A stretch of DNA of 64,000 bases from Zychaea mexicana (GCF_025766255.1 NW_026516665.1:62001-126000); one strand, 5' to 3'; numbered from the stretch's first letter, positions 9,965 to 23,673 are shown. Translations and numbers: made by a program. Notes: a model not told the origin generated them from the sequence alone.

Positions 9965-11836
9965 ATGAGTGTGTTCCCAAAAGAAACAATCAAGGTACCT
10001 GCTTTTTATCACATTTGAAGCAACAAACAGTGCTAGAGCTCACATGCCAATACGTATGTACATAGAACATTGGCGAATCACTTGGCATTACCAATCTAAA
10101 AGATGAAGTAGCGACTGCCCTTGCCCAAGATGTCGAATACCGAGTACACGAACTGATTCAAGTAAACTATTGTTCACACAACAAAAGCACAGCATAACAG
10201 TAATAAATAACTTTTCCGGGGTCGATTTTAAGACTGATTGGTGTGAACATTGTGTTTTTTTTTTCTAGGAAGCAACCAAATTTATGCGCCATTCAAAACG
10301 ATCTAAACTTACTGTTGACGATATTAATTCAGCACTTCGTCTAAAAAACGTAGAGGTACTATTCACAACTTTAATCTTCTGTACAGCTGTGCAATCGCAA
10401 AAGAGGGTGGACATGCCGTGTACTAAAGAAAGAAAAAAAATGTGTAGCCCTTATACGGATACGCATGCAGTGATGCCCCCAAATTCAGAAAAACGACTGT
10501 CAACACAAACGATATCTATTTCGCAGAAGATAACGAGGTCGACTTTGATACAATACTGAGTAAACCATTACCCAAGATTCCGTTGGATGTAGCATTTACA
10601 GCACATTGGCTCGCGATTGAGGGTGTTCAACCTGCTATTCCACAAAACCCAACTCCAGGAGGTAAAGAAAAAGAAAAATACAGCAAGGAAGAAGAAGACA
10701 ATACATATCTCTCTGTACGTGTACTTACAACAGAATGATATTACCATGCAGACGCCAAAGCAGACATATTATCAAAACGAACGAGCAAGGGCCATGGTGG
10801 TAGCATATCAGATCAAGTTGATGTTAAACCACTCGTCAAACACGTTCTGTCAAAGGAACTACAAATGTATTTTGAACGTATCACAGAAGCTGTTTTAAGC
10901 GACGACGAACGATTACGATCACAGGCGTTTGAGAGTTTACGCATGGATCCAGGCTTGCATCAGCTGTTGCCTTACTTCGTACAACATATCCACAAGAAAA
11001 TATCACAAAATCACAAGGATCTGGATATCCTGAGCGCCATGTTGTCCATGGCCCATTCGCTTTTAAACAACAAACATCTTTTCGTCGAACCCTATGTAAG
11101 CTTACAGAATATGCGATGTTTAGACAATGAGATGATAAGGATATGCATGTGTTTGATATGGAACATGACATTAGCTAAACCGTTCTTGTTTAGCTACATC
11201 AATTGATCCCTTCCATCTTGACATGTCTTGTCGGCCGCACGATCTGCGAAAACCCTATGCAACAAGATCATTGGACTGTAAGACAACGCGCAGCCGCTCT
11301 TATTGCCAGTATCTGCGGGGAATATGGCAAAGCGTATCATACATTACAGCCACGTATTACAAAGACGTTATTACGAGCATTCATGGATCCGGCACGACCG
11401 CTTACAACACAATACGGTGCAATTGTTGGCTTGGAACATTTGGGTGTTGAAGTAACCCGGGTGTTGATTGTGCCCAATATCAAGTTTTACAGCGATTGTT
11501 GCCTTGCAAATGCTTTGGAGGGCAGCAGCATACAACGGAAACAGGAGGGTGAAAAGTGTCAAGAAGCTCTGGTGGTAAATAATCACAGCTACTCTATTTC
11601 TTTCTGTGTATATGCTCAACAACTCATTCCAAACTCCCTCTCTCCTGTAGTTTGTACTGGAACATGTGGCACAAGATGCAGCAGACGAAAATGAAGAATC
11701 ACAAGAAGTTGCCAGCGAAGACGACAAGCAAAAATTCCTCAGCGTGATTGGATCGATCGTAGGAGACGAGTTCTTGACACGAAACCAAAACATTAAAAAA
11801 GTAGCATTGCAAAATATCATGGATGCAGCACATTAA
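9965..11836 (+). CDS. TAF6: transcription initiation factor TFIID subunit 6 (TAF6)
   Basis: TAF6 pairs with TAF9 through histone folds in the core of TFIID (and SAGA) and helps RNA polymerase II start transcription. Seven exons: 9965-9994, 10066-10161, 10269-10355, 10448-10661, 10752-11095, 11194-11574, 11651-11836. All six introns are GT-AG and phase-consistent, giving about 445 residues, close to fungal TAF6. Residues 1-71 are the histone fold, beginning MSVFPKETIK and ending RHSKRSKLTVDDINSALRL. The conserved linker PLYGY follows, then KIPLDVAFTAHWLAIEGVQP. The C-terminal half is the TAF6 HEAT region, with HTLQPRITKTLLRAF and PLTTQYGAIVGL. The start is supported by position: it opens the histone fold directly, as in homologues. 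The gene converges on UTP13 with 83 bp between stop codons. Confidence 0.95.
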
Positions 11837-11919
11837 AGAATGGTACATAAAGAAGTGTTTTTCAACGGAAAAAAAATAAAATTAAACTGAAAGTTATGAT
11901 GACATTAATAAGAAAAAAA

Positions 11920-14790
11920 TTATGATTTTTGAGCATGCAAAGTATAATCTACAATGTAAGATTGGGTGATAAAGTCGTCTAGACGCTGGAAATGACGGTC
12001 CGTGTACGGTAATAATCCATCAATTATCTACAACAACATAACAGACAAGATGAGTTAACAGGCTCCGGATATTTTAAAAAGCAACATTACCTCTTTAGCA
12101 TTGGCGAGTTCTACAATTTCTTCTGAGCTATGCGTTGACAGGATCCCGTTCAAGATCGTCTGTGCGACATGAGCATGTTTAGCATTCGTGTTCCAATCCC
12201 GGATATAGCCCAGCAGTTTCTCTAAATTCTGCGTGCCCATCTCTGCCAGAATGGTGTCTACGGCTGTGCTTCCAGTAATACTGCCCGGTTGGCTATTTTC
12301 TTCCATGACTGTCTTAAACAATGCCAACAGTCGGTAAGGCTGTTCGAGTGACAGGGCCAATAAGATGGCATTCAGATAATCCTTTTTGTGCATAAAGTTT
12401 TGTAATTCTTGTTCCCTGTAAAGATAGTTTCAGAACAGTCAATTTTTTTTAGGCAACAGAACAATTTCCTCTGTTGTACTTACTTTATGATAAAGTCTTC
12501 TTTCTCCTTTAGCTCTTGCTCTTGTTCTTCACGAGTGACATCCTCCCAGAAATTCACAACTGAATCAGCACCCGCTGAAGCAATGTATCTTTGATCCTTG
12601 CGCACAGCCAGCGCCCATACTTTTTCCGTATGATTATCCATTGTGGTCTCGCACTCATTTGTCTTGATCGTCCACACCTTAAGCAATCCATCCGAGCCAC
12701 TGGACACCAACTGCATACCCGCGGTCAAGAAGTCGACACGCAACACCGAGTTGGTATGGCCTTCGAATGTTTTGATACATGTGAAATTACGGACGTTCCA
12801 CAACTTGACCGTCTTGTCACCTGAACTGGTCGCAATGACTTGATCTACGGGCGAGAACTGAACACTCCACACACCACGCTTGTGGCCTTTGCATGTACCC
12901 AATAGTTCGCCCGAATCCACGCTCCACATCTTGACCAGTTTGTCTTGCGAGCCTGTGGCGAAAACCTTGTCGTTGGGCGCAATGGCGATCGTGTTGATAT
13001 CCTTGTCGTGGGCTTGATGCGTATACAGTGCACGAGGCTTGTCGTTTTTCTTCAGGTCTTGCAAATGCCAGTATTTTACTGTACGGTCTTGACCACCAGT
13101 CAACAAGAAATTCGTGGATTTGTTGGGTAATGCGACAGCTCCAATGGCTTCTGTGTGGCCAACACATACGCCTATGCATTCATACTTGTATTTGTTGCTG
13201 TCTTGATCCAACTCCATCTTCCATAATCGTGCTGTTCGATCCTTAGCGCCAGTAACGAAAAGCGTACCATCGACCCGTGATCGGTCGACGCAAATGATCA
13301 TGTCTTGATGTCCATAGAGCAGTTCACAATCTTGTGTTTCAACGTTGTATACGCGAAGAACCTGGCTGTTAGTTACTGCACCCAAATGGGTTTCGTCAGG
13401 GCCGAGGTATGCAATGTCGACAATTTGGTCGTTGTAGCCGACGATTTGCTTGATGCGATCAAGTTGCTGAGGGATAGAATAGATGAGGACGTTTTGGTCG
13501 TTGGTGACTGCAGCGAGAAGTTGTGATTTTGGTGAATAACTATTGTTATAAATTCACGTTAGTTACTATTCTCTCTCCCCGGTCTTGCTCGTACACAATA
13601 TTTTAGGAGGTCTTACATGACATCAGTAATGGTATGTTTGCTGTTTTCTTCCTTTTCTTGTGCCTGAACAAGTTGGCCCGTCTTGAGATCCCATATCCGT
13701 ACAAGACCACCGTCACCGCCCGTATAAAACAGTTCTTCATTTTGCCATCGTTCATCGTAAGCAGACAAATCTGTGCTGGTCGCAATAAATCCAACGGTTT
13801 CTAACGTCTCATAAATAGGATAGGTCGTTTTCAATTGCTTTGATTGCCAATCCCATACGTTCACAACTTTATCACGCGAGCCTGAGATCAAGGTTCGACC
13901 GTCTGCGGAGAAATCCAATCCTCGGATCACACTGACATGGCTCTGTAATACACCAATGCATCTATAGAAAAATGTCAGTTATCGTAGTTTATACGCAATC
14001 GTTATAACAAAAAAATATTACTTTTTGGTTTGAAGGTTCCAAATACGAATTTCACAATCATCTGCACCAGAAGCCAGGTACCATTGACCGTTCATGTAAT
14101 GAAACTTGACTGCCGAGACAACGCCGCGATGACCATTGAACACGTGTGTACAGAACCCACGATCAATATCCCATACTTTGACAACACCATCGGCACCACC
14201 AGTGGCAACCAATGTGGATGAATGATCGATATCCATCACAATCACTGGCGCTTCATGTGCTTTGGTTGTACGTATGCATTGTCCCGTCTGTAAATCCCAT
14301 ATGCGCATTTGAAGACTTCGACTCGCTGATACCAAGTGTTTGCTGTCCGGTTTAACTGCCATGGTCGTAACAATTTCAGTATCCTAATACCCCCCAAAAA
14401 AACGGACGCGATCGAACGATCGATCGAAGTGTGCGCGTGTTGTTATTATTAATATTCTTAAAGGCAAATTTGCACGAGTAGGAAAAAAGAACTTACGCCT
14501 TCTAGACGATGCACTTGTTTGCCCGTAGACAATTCCGTCACTACGATATCTTCATTGAGTGTAGTAATTAACAGTGATTCATCGTTCGTGACAAGGACTT
14601 TGCCACCAGTATAGATCGAATCGATCGTTTTGACCGATTTGAAGCTGTCACAATTTAATTTAAAAGGAACATTAATCGGGCCTTTCTTTTACTTTGGTGG
14701 TTACACTAATGCAAGGTGTGTTAACTTTTTGTCTTACCTTGATTTCAACAAAAGTTTTGAGTTGGTCGTCTTAACTTGGTCGACATCCAT
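11920..14790 (-). CDS. UTP13: U3 snoRNP / small-subunit processome WD40 protein UTP13 (TBL3)
   Basis: Utp13 belongs to the UTP-B complex of the small-subunit processome and acts in the nucleolus in early 18S rRNA processing. Seven exons on the minus strand: 14738-14790, 14497-14644, 14022-14383, 13617-13961, 12484-13539, 12091-12415, 11920-12027. All phases agree, giving about 798 residues (the yeast and human proteins are a little over 800). The first ~650 residues form two WD40 propellers with repeated GH...D...WD spacing, for example SGSRDKVVNVWDW, TGAKDRTARLWKM and SSGDKTVKLWNV. The last ~145 residues are the helical Utp13 domain, including LALSLEQPYRLLALF and the end IDGLLPYTDRHFQRLDDFI. 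The start MDVDQVKTTN lies 655 bp from the divergent TPS2 start. No truncation or frameshift seen. Confidence 0.94.
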
Positions 14791-15445
14791 GGCACAAAGA
14801 TAATGGAGCAGTTATGTGGTCAATTTTTATTTTTTACGCTCCTGGAGAAAAAATTAAGGTTGCACAAGAAAATGCAAAGCTGGTTGCTGGGTATGTGCTT
14901 ATGAGGCGAGAGAGAGAGAGAGGGAGGGAGAAATGGGCCAAAAATGGGAAACCCAAGCCACAAAAGCTGACAGGAAATATATGATCCTCCTACAACGTCA
15001 CTGCCAAAGTGCCAACCAGAAAGTTACACAAGATCAATGCAGGCTTTTTGCTATTGCCATACATCATCACCGCATCGTCACTGACGACGACAATGACGAG
15101 GTTCAAAAGGAGGAGTCTTTTGCTATGACGACAATATGATGAGACTGCTGCCATGATAGATAATAGAAATCGTGCCTTTTTAAAGCACAGTAGCGAAATT
15201 CGGAGATTGTCACTAGAAGTAGGTAGAAAAGAATGACAAGGGGTTCACTACCTACCCCAATCAAGTAGGGTATGTTGTAGGCCGGGGACATAAAAAAAAC
15301 CTAGAAAGATCCATGCTAATGATTGTTAGGCAATAAGACTTGCATCCCTTTCTCAGAAACTTGTTTCTTTTATTTTTCTTCTTTTTATATATCATTACTT
15401 GTGTGTTTCACGTAACCTCAAACCCACAACCAAGAGACTGACCAA
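14791..15445. promoter_or_regulatory. shared upstream region of UTP13 (-) and TPS2 (+)
   Basis: This 655-bp divergent intergenic region must hold both promoters. It contains a purine microsatellite (GA/GGGA, about 14907-14930), one AGGGG stress-response-like pentamer at 15239-15243 and a TATATATCA stretch near 15385, about 60 bp before the TPS2 start. A link between the AGGGG motif and stress control of trehalose synthesis is plausible from yeast but rests here on a single short match. Confidence 0.35.
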
Positions 15446-18342
15446 ATGGTTCACCATCCAAGCTCGCCAACACACATCAACACAAATCAACTCAACGCAC
15501 TGTTGGAACAACAAGGTGACCGGCCTGTTCCACTGGAGGGCAAAAAGATCATCAATGTCGTCCACCATATCCCATACACTTGCATCCTGAACAACCGTCG
15601 ACGCTTGTCCGTGATGGAGCAACTGCGTGCCCAAGGAACACTTAATCCTGGCACTGGCAGTAGTGGTTCTGGTCGTCGTCGCGAAAGTTTTGTCATGGCC
15701 AACACCAGCAGCAACAACAACAACAACAACAATCTGGACGCAGCCCCGATTTCACAGTTGGCCAAACGTCGATCCACAGTCGCTTCTTTAGGCCAAACGG
15801 AACAATGGGAACTCTCACAACGCCGTGGTCATTCTGCCATGTATGCCGGCATCGAGTCATTGAACAACGACTATCGTACACTCTACATTGGTGCTACGGG
15901 AAATGTCTACTGTCAAATGACCAAGGACATGGTGTCCGCCGATACTATCAATCAAGATGAACGCGACAGTCTTAAGGAAATGCTTCAGTCCAAGTACAAC
16001 ATGGTCCCCATTTTTGTCCCCGATAAGATCGGATATGGCCATTATGAAGGCTATTGTAAGCAGGTGCTCTGGCCGCTTTTGCATTATGTCATGTGGAACG
16101 AAACTGTTGATGAAAAGAGCTATTGGGAGGACTATGTTGCTGTGAATCGCATATTTGCGGAAGAAGTTGCCAAGCATTATGAAGACGGTGACCTTGGTAC
16201 GTTTGCTGGAGAGAGAGAGAGTGATATATGGGCATACAGTAACTGACCGTGAGAAAATATAGTCAGCATACACGACTACCATCTGTTACTTGTACCTCGC
16301 ATGCTGCGCGAAATGCTGCCAGATGCACGCATCGGCATATTTATCCACACGCCTTTCGTCAGTTCGGAGATTTTCCGTTGCTTGCCAAGTGAGTTGTTGT
16401 AAGCTTGTTTGCTTGGGCCCCGCGACAACTAAATAAAGAATTGTGAATAGGACGCAAGGATATCCTCTTGGGCATGCTTGGATCCAACCTGGTGTCCTTC
16501 CAAACATACAACTACGCACGTCACTTTTCATCCAATTGCACCCGGATACTGGGGTACGAATATACCCCTGCAGGCATTGATGCGAACGGGTCCATGGTCT
16601 GCCTCGGCGTGCATCCCATCGGCATCGACGTGCAACGCGTACGCGAGCACTGCCACCGACAGGGAGTGCAGCCCAAGATGGAAGCCATGAAAGCCAAGTA
16701 CGGGGACAAGAAAATCATTGTAGGCCGAGACAAACTGGATCCGGTCAAAGGCGTGTTACAGAAACTCGACTCCTTTGAACAATTTCTTAAAATGTTTCCT
16801 GAATGGCGCGATCGTTGTGTCCTTATCCAAGTTACATCGCCAGGCGTCATTGAATCGCCCAAATTGGAAGCCAAGGCCATCGAGATTGTGAATCGTATCA
16901 ATGCCGAATATGGCTCGCTCGAGTTCTCGCCCGTGAGTTACTTCCACCAGCATATTGACCGTGATGAGTATTATGCGCTGCTGTGTGTGGCCGATGCCAT
17001 GTTGGTGACGCCGACGTCGGATGGCATGAACACGACGAGCTTGGAGTTTGTTGTGGCGCAGGAGGAGACGAACAAGAGTCCGTTGGTGCTATCCGAATTT
17101 ACCGGGACGGCTGGGTCCCTGTCGGCTGCAGAGATCGTCAACCCGTGGGATTATGCACAGGTTGCCGATGCATTGTACACGTGCTTGGCCATGTCAGATG
17201 AAGAAAAGCAGCAACGCTTCAAGGTAAGGCTGATATCTGGTTGTGAATTGTGTGACATGCATCACTAGAAAAAGAGTGTTGTTTATGTAATATGTGCAAA
17301 CAATAACAATAACAATAACAACAACAACAGCAAACGGGCGATATGGTGAATCGCCACACCGCATCCTACTGGGCCCATGCACTTGTCCAAGACCTGGTAG
17401 CCAGCGCAGCCAAAGAAAGCCATTGGGGTCCTACGCCAGCACTAGACGTAGGCCGTCTTCAGATTGAGTACAACGAGTCGCGCAAACGGCTGCTATTCTT
17501 TGACTACGATGTAAGTTTCCCTTGAACTCTAATTTGCACTGCGCTCTCATGTAAACTTTAATTTTGTTGTTACCCAACAACGCGAAACTAACTCTAAACA
17601 AACGTGGGTTGAATGATAGGGCACTCTGACACCAATCTGCGACAAACCGGACGATGCCAAGCCATCGTCTCAAACATTAAGTACTTTGGAGCGTCTCGCT
17701 GCCGATCCACACAACGTTGTGATGGTCGTGTCCGGCCGTGATCAAGAAACACTCGAGAAATGGCTAGGCCACATTCCGAACCTAGGCCTCTCTGGCGAGC
17801 ACGGCTGTTTCATCCGCGACCCAGGTCGATCGACAACTATGTCGATGCTCGACCAAGTCGACATGAGCTGGAAAGACGACGTGATGGAAGTATTCAAGTA
17901 CTACACCGAACGCACACCCGGCTCGTTCGTCGAAAACAAACGGTGTGCGCTCACATGGCATTATCGCACGGCCGATCCGAAATTTGGCGCGTTCCAAGCC
18001 AAAGAATGCCAGAACCATCTGGAGCAATCGATCATTTCCAAACTGCCCGTCGAGATATTGGTCGGTAAAAAGACACTGGAGGTCAGGCCCACGTGTATCA
18101 ACAAGGGCGAGGTGATCAAACGCGGCTTGGCGAACCATCCAGATGCGACGTTCTTGTTGTGTGCCGGCGACGATAAGACGGACGAAGACATGTTCCGTGT
18201 GCTGGCACAGATGAAGAGCAAAGGATTGGGACAGCTTGTGTTTACGGTTATGATTGGTCCGCCTGAGAAACATACGGTGGCCATTTGGCATGTCGAGTCG
18301 AGTCAAGAATTTAATCGGATTCTGGCGTCCATTTCCTCATAA
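15446..18342 (+). CDS. TPS2: trehalose-6-phosphate phosphatase with N-terminal GT20-like domain (TPS2 type)
   Basis: The enzyme removes phosphate from trehalose-6-phosphate, the last step of trehalose synthesis, in a cytosolic complex with Tps1. Exons 15446-16196, 16263-16388, 16451-17223, 17331-17510 and 17620-18342 are phase-consistent and give about 850 residues (yeast Tps2 is 896). A GT20-like domain (to about residue 550) contains HDYHLLLVPRML, FIHTPF-x-SSEIFRCLP and SDGMNTTSLEFVVAQE, but is interrupted by a Ser/Asn-rich insert near residues 60-115. The C-terminal HAD phosphatase has the nucleophile motif DYDGTLTP (residues 608-615), split by intron 4, and GDDKTDEDMF (793-802). The intact catalytic Asp pair separates it from the regulatory Tps3/Tsl1 type, which lacks it. 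Intron 4 holds an AAC/AAT repeat ending exactly at the acceptor. Confidence 0.94.
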
Positions 18343-19482
18343 TCAAGCGTCTCCTTGTAGTATCGAGTATATATCAAAGATGTATATAATTGTGTCATTG
18401 AAAAAGTCTGCTGCTTACTATTTTAATTATGAAAAAAAGAAGGACATATCTTTGTAAAGAAAGGTAGAAAATGGACGCTATATACACATAAGAAGAATTA
18501 AGCTGTATGGAAGAGAAAACGATGCAAATGGCTGAGAAGAGGAGATGGTATCATCAGAAACGATATGAAAAACGAATGAAGAAGAAAACGAAGGAAGGAT
18601 GAAAATGATGGGGGGGTTAGTGGGGGCAGTAGTATGTAGTAAATGATAAGGAAAGCTTTGAGTAGTGTGAGATAAAACACAATTCATGGGTGCACAGGGC
18701 AATGTTCTACAATCACAAATCTGATTAGCAACAGCCTTGTGCAGCGCAGAAATAGAGAATGCATACTTGTCATGTGGAACTGCGAGCCACACACTGCACA
18801 AATCCTGGCTGCATTGGGTTGCTTGATGATAGGCTGATGATGATGGTGGCTGCCTTGTTGCTGTCGATTGCTGATAGTGCTGCTGTTAGTGCGATAAAGG
18901 ACTGGAAGGTTTATGTGATGGTGGCGGTGGCTGCTGTAGTGAACAAACATCCTTAGACTAATTGTGAAGCAGGGTTGCTGTTGAGTGGACGCGGGAATTG
19001 ATGGAGAGAGGGGAAGGGAGATGGATGTCAGGTTTGTTACTACTACGTCACTGCCAGCACAACAAGTGGAGAAAAAGAAGAAGAGAAAGGGAGTATATAT
19101 ATGATATAGCGAGTAAGAAGAAGAAGACCCTTTCTTTTAACCGCGCTAGATGGTGGTATTCAGTGTAAGCGTGCCGACATTTCCGAAAGTGACGGGTGCA
19201 GCAGCTCTTTTTATACGCTCGGGTGTGCTGCTGGGGCAAATAAAGGGGTTTTTGTTTTTTGCGCTCAAAAGAACGAAAAAAGAAAGCTTATCGAGAAAAA
19301 AGGACGCTGGGGCCACACACACACACTCTCCTTCCTTTCTCTTGTTCTTAGTTCTTCTTCCCTATCAACAACAACAACAACAACAACAACAACATGCAGT
19401 TTTATTGTTGTTTTTCTGCTGTTTATTGTATAAAAAGAAAGTAGATAGAATTTATGTTGGGTATTGTTATTTCTTGTTGATG
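18343..19482. other. 3' intergenic region between convergent TPS2 and VPS39
   Basis: About 1.1 kb of low-complexity sequence. It includes a CA run (about 19312-19324), a CAA run (19369-19393), and runs of GATGAT and GAAG. The 152-codon open stretch over the CAA run on the plus strand is of biased composition and overlaps the VPS39 end, so I do not call it. No gene or RNA recognised. Confidence 0.4.
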
Positions 19483-22400
19483 TTACATGAGCTTCCATTG
19501 CGTTTGCTCGATCTTTTCCTTGCACGAGTAATGTACAACGACGCCACTAGGAAATACGGCAAATACACTAGGTTTCAACATATCAGTAATATTATCCATA
19601 GCATTTGATCCAAACTGATAAGCAAAAAGGAAGGTCGGTGACAGCTTTACCTGTTTCCAATCCGCTTGTTGCACTGCGGACACATCCGATCTTCAGTGAT
19701 TTTGACAGCTCGCGACTGATAGTACATCAACTGCTCTTCCACCTAACGTAACCAGAGAAGAAAATTTAGTTTTCGACCGTTCAACGCACACGTGCACGTG
19801 ACACTGATAAGCTTCTTAACCTTACCTGAATTTGCTCGGCCTTGAGTAGATTCTTGACAACCACATCCATGTGGCTTTCCTTGTTTGTCGCCCGAATATA
19901 CTTTTCAAAGAACGGAAACAGGCCATGCAACTTTGTTGCCAGGGGTAGTATGGCCAGCACCTCAGAGGCGTTGATATGGGAACCATGGTGAGCCAGTAGA
20001 TCCAAGGCCGGTTCCAGCAGGGGCTTCTCGTGATGCCGTGGTTGGAGATAAACGCGTAGTAGAGTCAGGTACATTTTTTCGCCCTTGTCTGGGTCCTCTT
20101 GATAAACCTTTGTACAATATCTTTACAATAGTAGTAGTAAATCGTAGTACTTGGTTATAAACTTTGATAAGCAGTTATAAGCTCACCCAAAAGAAAAAAA
20201 AAAGAAATTGACTTTTACTCTTCAGCCATTGTATAGTTCTTGAGCTTGTATACGTAGATATCAAGCGCTTGGTCATGTTGTCCAATGCGAGAAAGCAATA
20301 TTGCACGTTCCTCGAACAAATCTATGATAAAATGGCATTTTAGTTTCAGTCCTTAATATAAAGCGATGTGCCTTAAAATAACAAGCATACCATCCATTGG
20401 TAAGCGGAACAATATTTTTTCCGCTCGGTAATGCGTCGACTCGATCAAAAACGATAGCAACTTGGACCGTAGCGCCTGTCGTTCGGCATTGTCTAAATAG
20501 GCAAGTTTTTCCCGGGTTTACCATAACACACATCCATGTGCCCAATAAGTATAAGCCAGCAACTTAGCATACAAACAAATAACAAACATCCGAAATTTAT
20601 TATTCCGTAGAAAGAAAAAAGCCTCCTCCTCTTTTTTTTTTACTTTACCTGTTGCTTCCCCATGGGCGATGCTCATAATCTTGTCCAGATATGCGATAGC
20701 AAGCCGGTTATGGAAATCCGGTGATGTGTCGCGTAGTTCATGGATAATGTACTCGAGATACTGGATCGCCAAATCGCCCGATATGGATTCTAAATGGCGC
20801 AGGACCTTGTCGCGTGGAAATGTCTCTACTTCGGCCAAGTCATCGATAAAAATCTTGAAAAAAATAAAATAAATAGTTAAAAACGTCCAGTAAGTCTTCA
20901 TTCTTCCAGACCATTGAACAGTTCCCACATTGTAGCAGCCTCTGTGGTCCGGAACAAATTATGTAAGAGACCTACATCCATGCCATGAACAGGATCCTTT
21001 TCCAAAACCCATCGTGAGTATTGCAAGACTAGGTCAAATTGGTCCAGTCCCAGTCGCTGGAGATATCGGATTGTCGGAAGTACACCGCGAAGTGGGCCCT
21101 CGGTCTGCTGTCCTAATCTATATACCATATTTTTAGATAAGCCCAGGGTGTGTTGCTGATACTATATATGCATGTCAGATATTTTATACCTTGCCAACAG
21201 ATCAAGTGCGTTCCCATGAAGACCTTTGCAGTTGTACAGATCGACGAGCTCCTTGTATTTCTAAGATTCCATCCATCGTTTTCAATTAGTTAGCAGTGGT
21301 TGTTTTTTGTAATTTAAAACAAAAAGCTTCCGACACGTGGGGGCAAGGGCCCCTTGCCTCTCCTTGGACAAGATTTTATCTGTACCTTTTTATCCGACAA
21401 GATCGTCTCGCATTCTTGTACATCACAGTGGTTTTGCACACGTAACAAGGGACCCACCAAGGCATCATTTGTCATCATGTACGACTTGAGCAGCGCCGTG
21501 TCCACCAATGATGCCTGCCGTAACCATTCTCCTTCTTGTCCACTTGTCGCTGCTGCTCCGTCTTCCTTATTGGGCGTTTCAGTAGTCGTTGTTGATGATG
21601 GCCGTGACGATTGCGGGGACGACGACCCATCACCACCACCATTGGATGAAGATGATGACGAAGATAACTTTTTCGACAACCTTTGTCGCTTATCGGTCAA
21701 GAACCGGATCAGATACGTGACCGCATCGTGTAAATTCAAACCTGTCAACGGCACTATGCTCTTTCCTCCCTTATCAGCTCCTGTCGCTGTCGTGGTTGTT
21801 GTTGTTTTACTGCGCGACGATATAATACTAGCAGGTCGACTTGTCTGTTGCTGCTGCTGCTGCTGCTGCAATGTGGATGATGTTGAATCATCTTCTTCCT
21901 TCTTCTTGCTCCGTAGAATAGGCGATGACAATAATTCTTCCTCAATGTCTTGCTCTGGGGGCTGGCTCGCCAAACTGCCCGAAATCATCTCTGGGTACAG
22001 CCGAATCACATCGGCTGGGTCCGTATCCAGTTCTTGGAATATGCTCAGTGCAGTGTCGTATTCGCCATGTCGGAACAGATCGTGTGCATACAAGGTTCGG
22101 ATCAACCGCAGCTTTTCTTTTTTGTTTTCTACCAATACGGCGTCGATTTGGTCAAGTAAACTGACGGCTTCTTGGTACTCATGTTTCTCGACCAATTGAT
22201 CAATCTAACGTGATAGGAAAAGAATACATGTTCAATATACATAGAAATTGTGTTTGTCCGCGCTGGCTTTTAGAAGTGTACCTGAGTTGAGAAACTATAA
22301 GGCGTCAGACGCCATATTTGAGATGTGCTGGCAACATAGACGAGCTTGCCCTGGTTCAAGAACCTTGCACTGGATAATTCGATCTGTTGGACCAGGGCAA

Positions 22401-23673
22401 GGCTTTGGATGTTGCGTACTTCGACATGTTTCGGTAGAATTGCAATCACATAGGGATACGAATAGCCTACTCACACACCTGTTGATGAGCCTTCAATCTT
22501 TCTCGCTCTCTTTCTCTTTCTCTCTTATATACCATCCTACCCATTTGTTCCGGTGCGCCAGACCATTCGATACCCACTTTTCGCGTTGGTGTGCCGTCCA
22601 ATCCCAAAAAGATGCTTACATCTACAATTCACAAGGTTCAATAATCAGCACTATACACTTGCACCGATTCAGAGAAAAACTTACGATCGCGTGCCAGCAG
22701 CATCTCGTTATTGGGGATCTTGGTGACCATGGGCTTGCCTCCTCTGGATCCAATCGACATTGTATTATACAAACTATTAAGCGTACTCATCGGTCCCTGT
22801 TCCGCTGGTCCAGAAGGAGCGAACAGTTCCGTCAACTTGTCTTGATCCACATCCATCAAAGCATATTCTGCCGCAAATCCCAGACAAATCTTGGTATTGC
22901 CCACCCACGCCATGGCTTTGATCCGATCTGGGATATTCAGTTCTTTGGTTTCGTGAAATTCGGTGTCTTTCCATACAAATACCAGCAGTTTCTTGCGGAC
23001 GGCTACGGCGAGTCGTGTCGTCAAGACAGGGATTTGATGGTCGGCGGTCATTTCTACCATGGTTTGGATCGCAAATAGATTGGCACCCTTGGTTTTGCCA
23101 AGTACCATACGAAGCTCGAATGTTCGCAAGTCGTGTAAACTGACAAGGCCATCTAGTGTTGTTTTCCCGATTGATTGGTTTAGAAACTCTGTTCTTTTCT
23201 TCTAATATCATGTTGTTGTCGTAAGAGATAAAGTCAAGTATGTACCGGAAAGTGAGACAAGCACGTCGATTTCTTTAATTATATCCAGTTGCTCGATAGG
23301 TCGTTTGGAAAACTGTTTGATGGTATTGGCTAGTGTCACTTCGGGTATCTCGTTATCGTCCGCCACTAAAATAATACAAAATATATAGTTATTACATATG
23401 CCTTCTTTCCACTTGAATGCATGGTCTACCTAAAGGCTCTTTGATATCATATACAAGCAGCTGTCCGACGCCCGTGCCAATCAGCAATCGATCACCTAAC
23501 AAATATATAAAAAACGTCACTCAATGCAGCACAAACACACCGGAAGCCCCATTCGAATAGAAAGACAAGTGTATTTATTTTATTGTTATTGCTGTTGTTT
23601 TACCATGAGCAAAGATGGACTCTATTCGGTTGACCTTGTCAACAACAGTAGTGACTTGGAATGCATCGTGCAT
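19483..23673 (-). CDS. VPS39: HOPS complex subunit VPS39/VAM6
   Basis: Vps39/Vam6 tethers Rab7/Ypt7-positive membranes in the HOPS complex before vacuolar fusion. I built 15 exons: 23604-23673, 23430-23495, 23246-23365, 22685-23152, 22541-22621, 22282-22466, 21386-22204, 21190-21260, 20976-21117, 20649-20853, 20391-20492, 20219-20321, 19826-20120, 19651-19742, 19483-19567. All phases match and give about 967 residues. The start MHDAF matches the MHDA start of homologues. Residues ~1-325 are the CNH beta-propeller, including GDRLLIGTGVGQLLVYDI. A clathrin-repeat helical part follows, including GLHGNALDLLA and FIDDLAEVETFPRDKVL. The end has a CPQC...HYSC zinc site (930-955). A low-complexity insert (Gln, Thr, Ser, Gly; about residues 410-545) interrupts the helical part. 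The exon 9 donor was placed by homology, because reading through gives an early stop. Confidence 0.93.

Noticed and set aside
15487..16282. Minus-strand frames opposite TPS2 exon 1
   Set aside because: Antisense shadows of the conserved TPS2 coding sequence.
21354..22199. Plus-strand open frame of 281 codons
   Set aside because: It is the antisense shadow of VPS39 exon 7; the Val, Cys and Ser runs mirror the CAG and ACC repeats of the real gene.
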